Shown here in pieces: positions 1 to 5,284 of a DNA stretch of 9,732 bases. The stretch spans positions 1 to 9,732 of the forward strand of contig JAGWRL010000247.1 of NCBI GenBank assembly GCA_028876585.1, given 5' to 3'. The notes below the pieces were generated by a model that had not been told where the DNA came from, searched no databases, and saw nothing but the letters and a program-made list of their open reading frames with translations. How positions within the stretch are numbered: position 1 is the first letter of the stretch; each line of letters begins with the position of its first letter. Both the position numbers and the translations under genes were made by a program. The DNA comes from Pseudomonadota bacterium (GTDB lineage Bacteria > Pseudomonadota > Alphaproteobacteria > Rhizobiales > Beijerinckiaceae).

Positions 1-78
1 CCCATCGGAAATATCCCTCCCGCCGAGGCCGAAGCACGCTATTACGCCCAAAGCGAGGAGCGCTCCAAGGCGGCGTGA
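1..78 (+). CDS. IS3-family transposase, C-terminal end (partial)
   Basis: Reading frame 1 is open from the window edge to a TGA at 76-78 and gives 25 residues, including GNIPPAEAEARYYAQSEE. This matches the typical last residues of IS3-family OrfB transposases (DDE integrase fold), which end in a G-x-I-P-P-A-E-A-E-x-x-Y-Y motif. The catalytic core lies outside the window, so activity cannot be judged. The stop is followed directly by the insertion sequence's terminal repeat, as expected for this family. Confidence 0.8.
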   Translation, partial: PIGNIPPAEAEARYYAQSEERSKAA

Positions 79-89
79 CCCAAACGAAA

Positions 90-117
90 TAGCCTCCGGC
101 AAACCCGGGGCGGTTCA
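90..117. repeat. IS3-type terminal inverted repeat (right, single copy seen)
   Basis: A GC-rich terminus ends in CGGGGCGGTTCA at 117, just outside the transposase stop. It is called from resemblance to IS3-family ends and from its position. The inner boundary is approximate because the partner repeat is outside the window. Confidence 0.55.
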
Positions 118-220
118 GTTCGATTGCACGCGCGCCCCGATCGTACCCAGGCCAAAGACCTGCTCGCGTGTGTCGGACTGAATTGGCGCCCACGGACACC
201 GTAACCGGACGCGAGTAAGC

Positions 221-397
221 TCACCAGATCAGAACGTCGGCGATTAGAAAGGCGACGGCCGTCAGCAGCGCGGAGAGCCCGTAACGTCCCCGGCGCGGCT
301 TACCGTCGAACTCCACGTGCGAAACGGCGGAGGCCACAATCCCCTGCGGCGCAGCGGTTCGCAACGTGGTGAAGGAATGCGTCGGCGTCGATTTCAT
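221..397 (-). CDS. Small single-span membrane protein, unknown function
   Basis: A 58-residue protein starting MKSTPTHSF. Its N-terminal 36 residues are polar, and the C-terminus (about residues 38-58, GLSALLTAVAFLIADVLIW) is one hydrophobic helix that runs to the last residue, preceded by a basic KPRRGR stretch. That pattern suggests a tail-anchored protein with the N-terminus in the cytoplasm. I do not recognise the family. A longer frame opens at the ATG at 440-442, but that codon overlaps the predicted -10 element, so the ATG at 395-397 is preferred. It has only a weak ribosome site (TGGA about 10 nt upstream). The FNR/FixK-type box upstream suggests induction at low oxygen. No close coding neighbour shares its transcript; the cytochrome gene ends about 100 bp upstream on the same strand. 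The small size and lack of recognised homology leave real doubt that it is coding. Confidence 0.45.
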   Translation of the reverse strand: MKSTPTHSFTTLRTAAPQGIVASAVSHVEFDGKPRRGRYGLSALLTAVAFLIADVLIW

Positions 398-437
398 ATG
401 CGTTCCACATCGCCTTTTGCAGGCATGGACCAAATAA

Positions 438-479
438 AACATATCGTCGCGCCCATCGCGCGACCTTGACCAACGTCAA
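438..479 (-). promoter_or_regulatory. FNR/FixK-type class II promoter for the small membrane protein
   Basis: The palindrome TTGACCAACGTCAA (466-479) fits the FNR/FixK/Anr consensus TTGA-N6-TCAA exactly and has matching fifth bases (TTGAC-N4-GTCAA). Its centre is 472.5. On the minus strand a -10-like TATGTT lies at 443-438, predicting transcription start near 431. That puts the box at -41.5, the standard class II activator position, and leaves a leader of about 34 nt before the ATG at 397. The spacing agreement is the main support. No direct data exist for the start site. Confidence 0.55.
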
Positions 480-499
480 CGGGCCGTTCGCATCGTCGG

Positions 500-1096
500 C
501 TACTGCAACCGGTACGCGGCATGGCACGCCACGCAGTTCTGACTGACCCGCGACAGCGCCTCGACCGCCGCTTTGGTGTCGTGCGTCGCCGCGGCGCGCG
601 TCGCGACGACAGAAAATTCGCTGGCCGACGTATGCAAAGCCAAGCCGATCGCCCGCATCGGCGTCGGCATGAACAGCGCCATCATCTCGTCCATCGAACC
701 CTGCGACGAAGGGGCGGCGTTCGCGGATTTGGGTTTGCAGGCCGCCGCCGCAGGCGAATCGAGCCCCAGACGCTCGGTGGCGATCTTAGCGGCGCCGTTG
801 AAATCGTCCGAGGCGAGGGCCGCAAGAATGCCGCTCAACGTCTCGACGTGATCGCGCATGTTGCGCAGCATCTGCGCGCGCAGCGGCGGTGGGAAATGCA
901 GCAAGTCGCGGTTGTCGGCCGACGACATCCCCATATGGCCATGGCCGGCCATCTGATGATCCCTCATATGCTGCATATTTGTCGGGCTATCCTCGGCGCC
1001 TGCGGCGGGCGGCGCCGGCATGAATGCGATGACCGCTCCTGCAACGACGGCCGCGAAAAACCCCGTCATGAGAAAACTGCGCGCAACCGCCTTCAT
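500..1096 (-). CDS. Periplasmic class II-type cytochrome c with C-terminal CVACH
   Basis: A 198-residue exported haem protein. Residues 1-34 form a signal peptide (basic MKAVAR, hydrophobic core, AAGA cleavage site before Glu35). A Met/His-rich stretch follows at about 41-57 (MQHMRDHQMAGHGHMGM). Residues 65-187 are mostly helical. The single haem motif CVACH is at 188-192, six residues from the end, as in cytochromes c' and c-556 (four-helix bundles with the haem site on the last helix). The motif FMPTPMRAIG (142-151) also suits this group. Its likely role is periplasmic electron transfer or small-ligand binding, which is inferred. The ATG at 1096 is chosen because AAGGAGGG lies 5 nt upstream; a TTG at 1120 would extend the frame through that ribosome site. 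An extra Cys120 and the Met/His segment could bind copper, but this is not shown. The gene appears monocistronic, with a perfect palindrome 53 bp upstream. Confidence 0.8.
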   Translation of the reverse strand: MKAVARSFLMTGFFAAVVAGAVIAFMPAPPAAGAEDSPTNMQHMRDHQMAGHGHMGMSSADNRDLLHFPPPLRAQMLRNMRDHVETLSGILAALASDDFNGAAKIATERLGLDSPAAAACKPKSANAAPSSQGSMDEMMALFMPTPMRAIGLALHTSASEFSVVATRAAATHDTKAAVEALSRVSQNCVACHAAYRLQ

Positions 1097-1149
1097 CGGA
1101 ACCCTCCTTGGCCTCGCCAACGGATTGGCAACCTACGCGCGAAACATGC

Positions 1150-1179
1150 GCGCCAACATGATTCGAATCATGTTGGCGC
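1150..1179. promoter_or_regulatory. Perfect 30-bp palindrome upstream of the cytochrome gene (candidate operator)
   Basis: Fifteen bases are followed by their exact reverse complement with no spacer; the core is ATGATTCGAATCAT at 1158-1171. It lies 53 bp before the cytochrome start and about 180 bp after the ArsR-rhodanese stop. No T-run follows on either strand, and it sits nearer the start of one gene than the end of the other, so an operator is more likely than a terminator. The core matches 11 of 14 positions of the palindrome at the ArsR-rhodanese promoter, and the differences keep both sites symmetric. The remaining intergenic DNA (1180-1362) shows no convincing gene. Confidence 0.55.
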
Positions 1180-1362
1180 CATCCCTTGGAAACTCGCGGA
1201 GTCGCTGAGTTTTCCCTACTTGCGGAAGCGCTTGCCGCGCGGCGGACCGCGCTCTTCGAAAGGGCAAAGGATTTCTGGCGATATCAAGTCAATGGTGATT
1301 GTTCGAGGCGTTCGAAGGCGTTGGCCGCTAGCCCGGCCGCCAGATTCCCGTTGGAGTCGCGC

Positions 1363-2019
1363 TCACGCGACTGGCAGGCCAGCCGCTTTCCATTCCGGAA
1401 ATCCGTCCTCCAACCGGCGGGCCCTGAACCCCTTCTCGCGCAACATCGCCACCGCTTCGAAGGCGAAGACGCAATAGGGACCGCGACAATAGGCGACAAT
1501 TTCGCGACCCTTCGGCAGCCGGCGCAATTGCTGTGCGAGTTCGCGCAACGGCGCGTTGATTGCGTGCGGCAGATGGCCGGCTTCGAATTCGTCTTCCGGC
1601 CGGACGTCGAGAACGGTCACCAGCCCGTCTTTCATCCGCTTGGCGAGTTCCTCGCGCGTGAGCGGCTCCATGGCATCGCGCTCATGGAAATAGCCGCCGA
1701 TGATTTCGCGCGCCGCCGCGACGTTGCGCTCGCCGACGCGATGAAGCGCCGCGACGAGATCGAGCACGGCGGGATCGCTGAGCCGATAGAGGATCTGCTT
1801 GCCGTCGCGCCGCGACGCCAGCAGCCCCGCCTGCCGCATCAACCGCAAGTGCTGCGAGGCGTTGGCGAGCGAAAGATGCGACGCGGTGGCGAGGTCCTCC
1901 ACGCTGCGCTCCCGCTGCGCCAGAAGCTCGAGAATGACCAGCCGATGCGCGTGCCCGAGCGCCTTCGCGACTTCGGCGAACTGGGCGAACAGGACTACCT
2001 TGGGCGAAGGGCTTGACAT
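1363..2019 (-). CDS. ArsR-family transcriptional regulator fused to a rhodanese domain
   Basis: A 218-residue two-domain protein. Residues 10-110 form an ArsR/SmtB winged helix: the recognition helix is around LSLANASQHLRLMRQAG (49-65) and the wing around RRDGKQILYRL (70-80). The metal-site motif ELCVCDL of classical ArsR is replaced by RSVEDL, and this domain has no cysteine at all. Residues 125-216 form a rhodanese domain: LDVR (137-140), EAGHLPHAINAP (146-157), and the active loop CRGPYC with the predicted persulfide-forming Cys178 and a second Cys183. The family architecture is known. The role inferred here is sulfur-dependent repression or derepression of the divergent sulfur genes, with the rhodanese Cys as sensor instead of metal or HTH thiols. 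GTGGAGAA lies 5 nt upstream of the ATG and sets the start. Autoregulation is likely because the candidate operator lies between 2019 and 2146. Confidence 0.88.
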   Translation of the reverse strand: MSSPSPKVVLFAQFAEVAKALGHAHRLVILELLAQRERSVEDLATASHLSLANASQHLRLMRQAGLLASRRDGKQILYRLSDPAVLDLVAALHRVGERNVAAAREIIGGYFHERDAMEPLTREELAKRMKDGLVTVLDVRPEDEFEAGHLPHAINAPLRELAQQLRRLPKGREIVAYCRGPYCVFAFEAVAMLREKGFRARRLEDGFPEWKAAGLPVA

Positions 2020-2033
2020 GCTTCTCCACTCAT

Positions 2034-2063
2034 ATCATTATTCAACAGATCATTTGAATGATC
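2034..2063. promoter_or_regulatory. Candidate operator between the divergent ArsR-rhodanese and sulfur genes
   Basis: Overlapping inverted repeats: GATCATT-TG-AATGATC (2048-2063, perfect 7-2-7) and ATTCAA-N8-TTGAAT (2040-2059), with an extra ATCATT half at 2034-2039. ArsR-family operators are typically AT-rich interrupted palindromes close to their own gene's promoter; this one lies 15-44 bp before the regulator's start and 83 bp before the divergent gene. The surrounding DNA is GC-rich, so an AT-rich palindromic island stands out. I could not place convincing -35/-10 pairs in either direction. The rest of the intergenic DNA (2064-2145) holds only the leader of the plus-strand genes. Confidence 0.6.
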
Positions 2064-2145
2064 GATCGCGCACTTTGTCAAGCGCGGATTGCGCCGAGAT
2101 TGTCCGGCCGGCCGGTCCGGGTTCGGGCAAACAGGGACGTTGCTC

Positions 2146-2541
2146 ATGAGCTTCAGGCAGTTTCGGCCCTCGGCTCCCTTGGCCGTTTCATATCTTTTCG
2201 GTTGCGGCGGCAAGGCTGTGGCCGGGACGGTCGGTGTGCGCATTCTCTGTGTCGTCGATACGCATGTCCATGCCGACCACGTCTGCGCCGGACGTCGCTT
2301 GGCCGAAGCCTATGGCGTGGACGACGGCGACATTCTCCGCCTCGGAAACGTAACGGCGCAAGCGCCGCCTACGCCTGAGCCTATCCGCTTTTTGATGACG
2401 GACAAGGCGCGAGCGGAAGAACCGTGGTTTCTAGCCACCGGACACACGCTGGTGATCGGCGACGACGAGGCGTTCGTCGTGCAGAGGCTTAAGGACATTC
2501 CGCCGCCGCGCGCCGCCAACGCGGGGGTTGTATTCGCCTGA
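2146..2541 (+). pseudogene. Shortened persulfide-dioxygenase-like metallo-beta-lactamase gene
   Basis: The frame is open for 131 residues, whereas full family members are usually about 240-350. The order of conserved blocks follows ETHE1/Blh-like MBL hydrolases, which oxidise glutathione persulfide to sulfite. MSFRQF and SYLFGCGGKAV are the usual N-terminus, THVHADH (39-45) is the first metal motif, VDDGDILRLGN (58-68) and PWFLATGHTLVIGD (93-106) are later blocks, and the LKDIPPP end (115-121) is present. Stretches between blocks are missing, including most of the HTPGHT metal motif (here APPTPEP) and everything between the GD block and the C-terminus. All losses are in frame, with no stop. 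Loss of the second metal motif makes dioxygenase activity unlikely. ATG 2146 (AGGGA upstream) is preferred to the TG-type starts before it because homology begins there. It is the first gene of the plus-strand cluster. It could instead be a real minimal protein with another role. Confidence 0.65.
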
Positions 2542-2617
2542 AGGGTGACGGCGAAAGGCAGACGAAGGGAAGCGCCGCGAGCAGCGTCGCTGTTTGCTGG
2601 GAAAGAGGAGGTTGCGC

Positions 2618-2992
2618 ATGACGAGAATCGCCGCTTCGGCGACCGGCGCGGTGGCCGCTCTGATTGGTCTTGGAACAACGCTGGTTCGCGCGGATCAGCC
2701 TACAGGTCCAGACAAATATCCTTACGGGCCGAACGGTATGGGCCCCTACATGATGGAATGGATGGGAGGAGGGTATGGCATGTTCTTCGGCCCGCTGTTC
2801 ATGATCCTCGTTTTGGCGGTCGTAATCGCGGCTGCGGTCGTCATCGTGCGAGCGCTCAGCGGGCCAAGCCACTGGCCGCCATCCCCCGCGCCGGGAGGGC
2901 GCACTGCGCTCGACATTCTCAAGGAACGTTACGCGCGGGGCGAGATTGACAAGAACGAGTTTGAAGAACGCCGTCGCACTCTCGGCGACTGA
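2618..2992 (+). CDS. SHOCT-domain membrane protein
   Basis: A 124-residue protein. Residues 4-25 form an N-terminal hydrophobic segment ending in RADQ (signal peptide or anchor). A Gly/Met/Tyr-rich stretch follows (about 35-56, with GPYMMEWMGGGYGMF), then a strong membrane helix at about 57-80. A Pro-rich linker leads to a C-terminal SHOCT motif (about 96-123, TALDILKERYARGEIDKNEF), a short amphipathic unit found at the ends of many bacterial proteins and thought to mediate oligomerisation or other contacts. No enzymatic residues are seen. The ATG at 2618 has AGAGGAGG 6 nt upstream; a TTG at 2594 would place that site inside the gene. It lies 76 nt after the metallo-hydrolase remnant and 33 nt before the DsrE gene, so co-transcription is likely. 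Its role in sulfur handling is inferred only from position. Confidence 0.8.
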   Translation: MTRIAASATGAVAALIGLGTTLVRADQPTGPDKYPYGPNGMGPYMMEWMGGGYGMFFGPLFMILVLAVVIAAAVVIVRALSGPSHWPPSPAPGGRTALDILKERYARGEIDKNEFEERRRTLGD

Positions 2993-3025
2993 GCCGCGCG
3001 GCATATCGCCAAAGGGGGCAAGACC

Positions 3026-3379
3026 ATGAGACTTCTTTTCGTGTTGAACGACCCGCCCTACGGCACGGAAAGGTCGTACAACGGCCTTCGCCTCGCTCTC
3101 GCGATGGCGAAGGCGAACCAGGACTCCGCGGTGACGGTCTTCCTCATGGCCGATGCGGTCGCCTGCGCCAAGAAAGGGCAGAAGACGCCGGACGGCTACT
3201 ACAATTTCGAACGCATGCTGAAGCGTTTCACGGTCGGCGCCCATAAGCTGCGGCTCTGCGGCACGTGCATGGACGCTCGCGGCCTCGCCGAGACGGACCT
3301 CATGGATGGCGCGCGCCGCAGCACCATGGACGAACTCGCCGCCGAAGCGTTGGGCGCAGACAAGATGTTGGTGTTCTGA
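3026..3379 (+). CDS. DsrE/DsrF-like family protein
   Basis: A 117-residue cytoplasmic protein of normal family length. The N-terminal strand MRLLFVLNDPPYGTERSYNGLR fits the DsrE/YchN fold (Rossmann-like, usually trimeric or hexameric). VFLMADAVACAKKGQ (38-52) and LRLCGTCMDARG (75-86) are the conserved loops. Cys78 lies where TusD/DsrE proteins carry the persulfide-accepting cysteine, with Cys81 close by and Cys47 in the other loop, so a role as a sulfur carrier in persulfide relay is plausible. The AAAGGGGG ribosome site about 7 nt before the ATG supports the start. It sits in a cluster with remnants of a persulfide dioxygenase and a cysteine desulfurase, divergent from an ArsR-rhodanese regulator, which fits sulfane-sulfur trafficking. 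Unlike the two flanking enzyme genes it appears intact. Confidence 0.85.
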   Translation: MRLLFVLNDPPYGTERSYNGLRLALAMAKANQDSAVTVFLMADAVACAKKGQKTPDGYYNFERMLKRFTVGAHKLRLCGTCMDARGLAETDLMDGARRSTMDELAAEALGADKMLVF

Positions 3380-3381
3380 AC

Positions 3382-3591
3382 ATGCCGCGAGGCGAAGGAA
3401 AACAATTGCCTGATCGCGCGCCGCGGCGCGCGGACGTGCGGATTGCGGCGGCGATACGGACTCCGAGCTGGCGTTCTGCCTGCTGCTCGACACGGCGAGG
3501 CGTGGGCGCGATCCGCCTCAGCCTCGAGCGATGGACGGTCCGCGACGAGATCGACCGAACCGTCGCCCCCTTGCGGCGAGCGCTTTCGTGA
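3382..3591 (+). pseudogene. Remnant of a cysteine desulfurase (NifS/IscS-like), C-terminal pieces
   Basis: An open frame of 69 residues begins 2 nt after the DsrE stop. Its last 28 residues (GAIRLSLERWTVRDEIDRT and onward) strongly resemble the C-terminus of class V PLP-dependent cysteine desulfurases (typically AIRLSLGRWTTEEEIDR). Just before this, WRSACCST may be a relic of the mobile catalytic-cysteine loop (SACSSG), joined to the C-terminal block after loss of the intervening residues. Full proteins have about 380-400 residues, and the PLP lysine domain is absent. No convincing ribosome site precedes the ATG at 3382. Residues 1-29 show no recognisable homology. The call rests on one short C-terminal match, so a chance resemblance is possible though unlikely. 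Confidence 0.5.
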
Positions 3592-3773
3592 ATGCCGATC
3601 CCCGACACGGTGTCAACGCCCCCAGCGTCTATGTCGCCTGGCGCGGGACGTCCCTGGGCGCGATCACGCGGCCTCCGCCCGATCCGGTCGTCGATAACAA
3701 CCATCCGGATTGTCGTTCGTTTCGAACGGAAGTCCCAGTTCAGACAACGACGCCCCTGAAACGGCATGGAGCG
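3592..3773. other. Intergenic DNA between the sulfur cluster and the transporter operon
   Basis: No gene recognised. The two clusters converge here. A small perfect hairpin (CGTTCG-TTT-CGAACG, 3714-3728) lies 46 bp past the LivG stop but has no T-run on either strand, so it is at best a weak terminator candidate. Frames open across this stretch show no family resemblance. Confidence 0.4.
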
Positions 3774-4547
3774 TTAGGCGGCGGAGTCCTGACCAAGATA
3801 TGCGGCGATCACCGCGTCGTTGTTTCGTACCTCGTAGGGCGAACCGTCGGCGATCTTGCGGCCGAAATCGAGAACAACGATACGATCGGACAGCGACATG
3901 ACCACGGGAATGTCGTGCTCGACGATCAGGACAGTAAGGCCGCGCTCGTCTCTGACGCGGCGGATCAGGTCCGACATTTCGCCTTTCTCAGCCGATCCCA
4001 TGCCGGCCATGGGCTCGTCGAGCAGCAACAGACGCGCCCGCTGCATCAGCGCGCGCGCGAATTCCGCTCGCTTCTGGCCGCCATAGGGAAGCTCGCCCGG
4101 CAGGCGCGCGGCGGCGCCGTCGAGACCGACGAAGCTGAGCGCGCGGCGCGCTTCGCCCTCAGCTTCACGACGCTCGGCTCTCGCGCGGCGCGAAAGAAAG
4201 GCGCCTTGCAACAGGCCCGTGCGGCCCTCGCCATAGGCGCCGACCATCAGGTTTTCCAGGATCGTCAAGCCCCCGAACAGCGCGAGATTTTGAAACGTGC
4301 GCGCAACGCCGAGGCGGGAGATGCGATGCGCGGGCAGGCCCGCCGCATTTCGGCCGGCCAACCGAATGGCGCCCGCACTCGGCCGAATCGCGCCAGCGAT
4401 GCAGTTGAACAAGGTCGTCTTGCCGGCGCCGTTGGGGCCAATGACAGAGGTAATAGCGCTCTCATGCGCCACGAAGCTCACGCCGTCGAGCGCGCGAAGA
4501 CCGCCATAGACCTTCTGCACGCCGTCGACTTCGAGCAACGCGCTCAT
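3774..4547 (-). CDS. livG: Branched-chain amino acid-type ABC transporter ATP-binding protein LivG
   Basis: A 257-residue cytoplasmic ATPase that pairs with LivF to power import through LivHM. Walker A is GPNGAGKTT (37-45), the Q-loop is at Gln86 (TFQNL), the signature is LPYGGQ (153-158), Walker B is LLLLDE (173-178), and the switch His is 211 (VEHD). The LPYG form of the signature and the VARTFQN segment are typical of LivG rather than LivF. The C-terminal extension DGSPYEVRNNDAVIAAYLG is also characteristic. All catalytic residues are present. The start codon overlaps the LivF stop by 4 nt (ATGA), indicating translational coupling. It is the last gene of the operon. Confidence 0.93.
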   Translation of the reverse strand: MSALLEVDGVQKVYGGLRALDGVSFVAHESAITSVIGPNGAGKTTLFNCIAGAIRPSAGAIRLAGRNAAGLPAHRISRLGVARTFQNLALFGGLTILENLMVGAYGEGRTGLLQGAFLSRRARAERREAEGEARRALSFVGLDGAAARLPGELPYGGQKRAEFARALMQRARLLLLDEPMAGMGSAEKGEMSDLIRRVRDERGLTVLIVEHDIPVVMSLSDRIVVLDFGRKIADGSPYEVRNNDAVIAAYLGQDSAA

Positions 4548-5284
4548 GCCTTTTCTCCGCCGAGATAGGAGGCGCGCATCACCTCGCTTGAGGCGACTTC
4601 CGCCGCCGAACCGGCCAGCGCGACGCGACCGCGGTCGAGCACATAAGCGTAACTCGCGAATTCGAGCGCGAGCCGCGCGTTCTGCTCGACCACCAGCATC
4701 GCCGTGCCCAGGCTCTCGGCCGCACTGCGCAATTGTTGATAGATCGCGCGCACGATCAGCGGCGCGAGGCCCAGCGACAGCTCGTCGATGAGCAGCAGGC
4801 GAGGCTTTCCAATCAAGGCGCGGCCCAGCGCCAGCATCTGCTGCTCGCCGCCGGAAAGCCAGCCCGCCGCCTGATCGCGGCGTTCCTGCAAGCGGGGAAA
4901 GAGCTCATAGATGGAGGCGAGGCTTTCCCTGCGTTGCGAAGCCGGCAGGATCGCGGCGCCGACATTCAAATTGTCCTCGACGCTCAGTTTCTTGAATACG
5001 AGCCGGCCTTCGGGAACCTGCGCCATGCCGAGCCGGACGCGCGCGTGCGGCGGCAGCCGATGCACCGGCTCGCCGGCAAAACGCACGGCGCCGGAAGCGA
5101 TCTCGCCGCCGTGAAAACGGATCAGGCCGGTTGCGGCGCGGATCAGCGTCGTCTTGCCGGCGCCGTTCGCGCCCAGCAGCGCGACAACGCCGCCGCGCGG
5201 CACGGCGAGACTGACGTCTTCCAGCGCAAGGCCCTTGCGGGCGTAACCGACGCTGAGTCCCTCGATCGCGAAGAGCGGCTCCAT
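4544..5284 (-). CDS. livF: Branched-chain amino acid-type ABC transporter ATP-binding protein LivF
   Basis: A 246-residue ATPase, partner of LivG. Walker A is GANGAGKTT (38-46), the Q-loop is Gln89 (AQVPEGR), the signature is LSGGEQQ (143-149), and Walker B is LLLIDE (163-168) followed by LSLGLAP. The switch residue is Gln201 in VEQN in place of His, which is normal for LivF proteins. The VPEGRLVF and NLNVGA segments are family hallmarks. Its ATG shares one base with the LivM stop (5284) and its stop overlaps the LivG start by 4 nt, so the set is translationally coupled. The protein is complete. Confidence 0.93.
   Translation of the reverse strand: MEPLFAIEGLSVGYARKGLALEDVSLAVPRGGVVALLGANGAGKTTLIRAATGLIRFHGGEIASGAVRFAGEPVHRLPPHARVRLGMAQVPEGRLVFKKLSVEDNLNVGAAILPASQRRESLASIYELFPRLQERRDQAAGWLSGGEQQMLALGRALIGKPRLLLIDELSLGLAPLIVRAIYQQLRSAAESLGTAMLVVEQNARLALEFASYAYVLDRGRVALAGSAAEVASSEVMRASYLGGEKA

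Larger units (their letters stand above)
1..117 (+). mobile_element. Right end of an IS3-family insertion sequence
   Basis: This comprises the transposase C-terminus plus about 39 bp to the presumed outer end. Read on the minus strand, the element begins TGAACCGCCCCGGGTTTG, the TG...CA-type terminus common in IS3-family elements. Only one end is in the window, so the target-site duplication and the other inverted repeat cannot be checked. Subgroup assignment (IS3, IS51 or IS407) is not possible from this piece. Confidence 0.7.

Noticed and set aside
300..527. 75-codon minus-strand frame overlapping the cytochrome end
   Set aside because: No hydrophobic segment or motif, it overlaps the cytochrome C-terminus, and the FNR-type promoter lies inside it.
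521..2016. Long plus-strand open frames opposite the cytochrome and ArsR-rhodanese genes
   Set aside because: They are Arg-rich, have no recognisable domains and lie antisense to well-supported genes, as expected in GC-rich DNA.
2104..2115. CCGGCCGGCCGG palindrome in the leader of the sulfur cluster
   Set aside because: Short, GC-only and without resemblance to the AT-rich candidate operator; likely composition effect.
3415..3432. Perfect 18-bp GC-only palindrome (CGCGCGCCGCGGCGCGCG)
   Set aside because: Lies inside the desulfurase remnant's open frame, with no T-run after it; such palindromes are expected by chance in very GC-rich DNA.
3714..3728. Hairpin CGTTCG-TTT-CGAACG as a terminator
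   Set aside because: The stem is only 6 bp and neither strand has a following T-tract, so terminator function is not supported.
3531..4568. 345-codon plus-strand open frame
   Set aside because: Mostly antisense to livG, of low-complexity Arg/Ala composition; the unique first part shows no family match.
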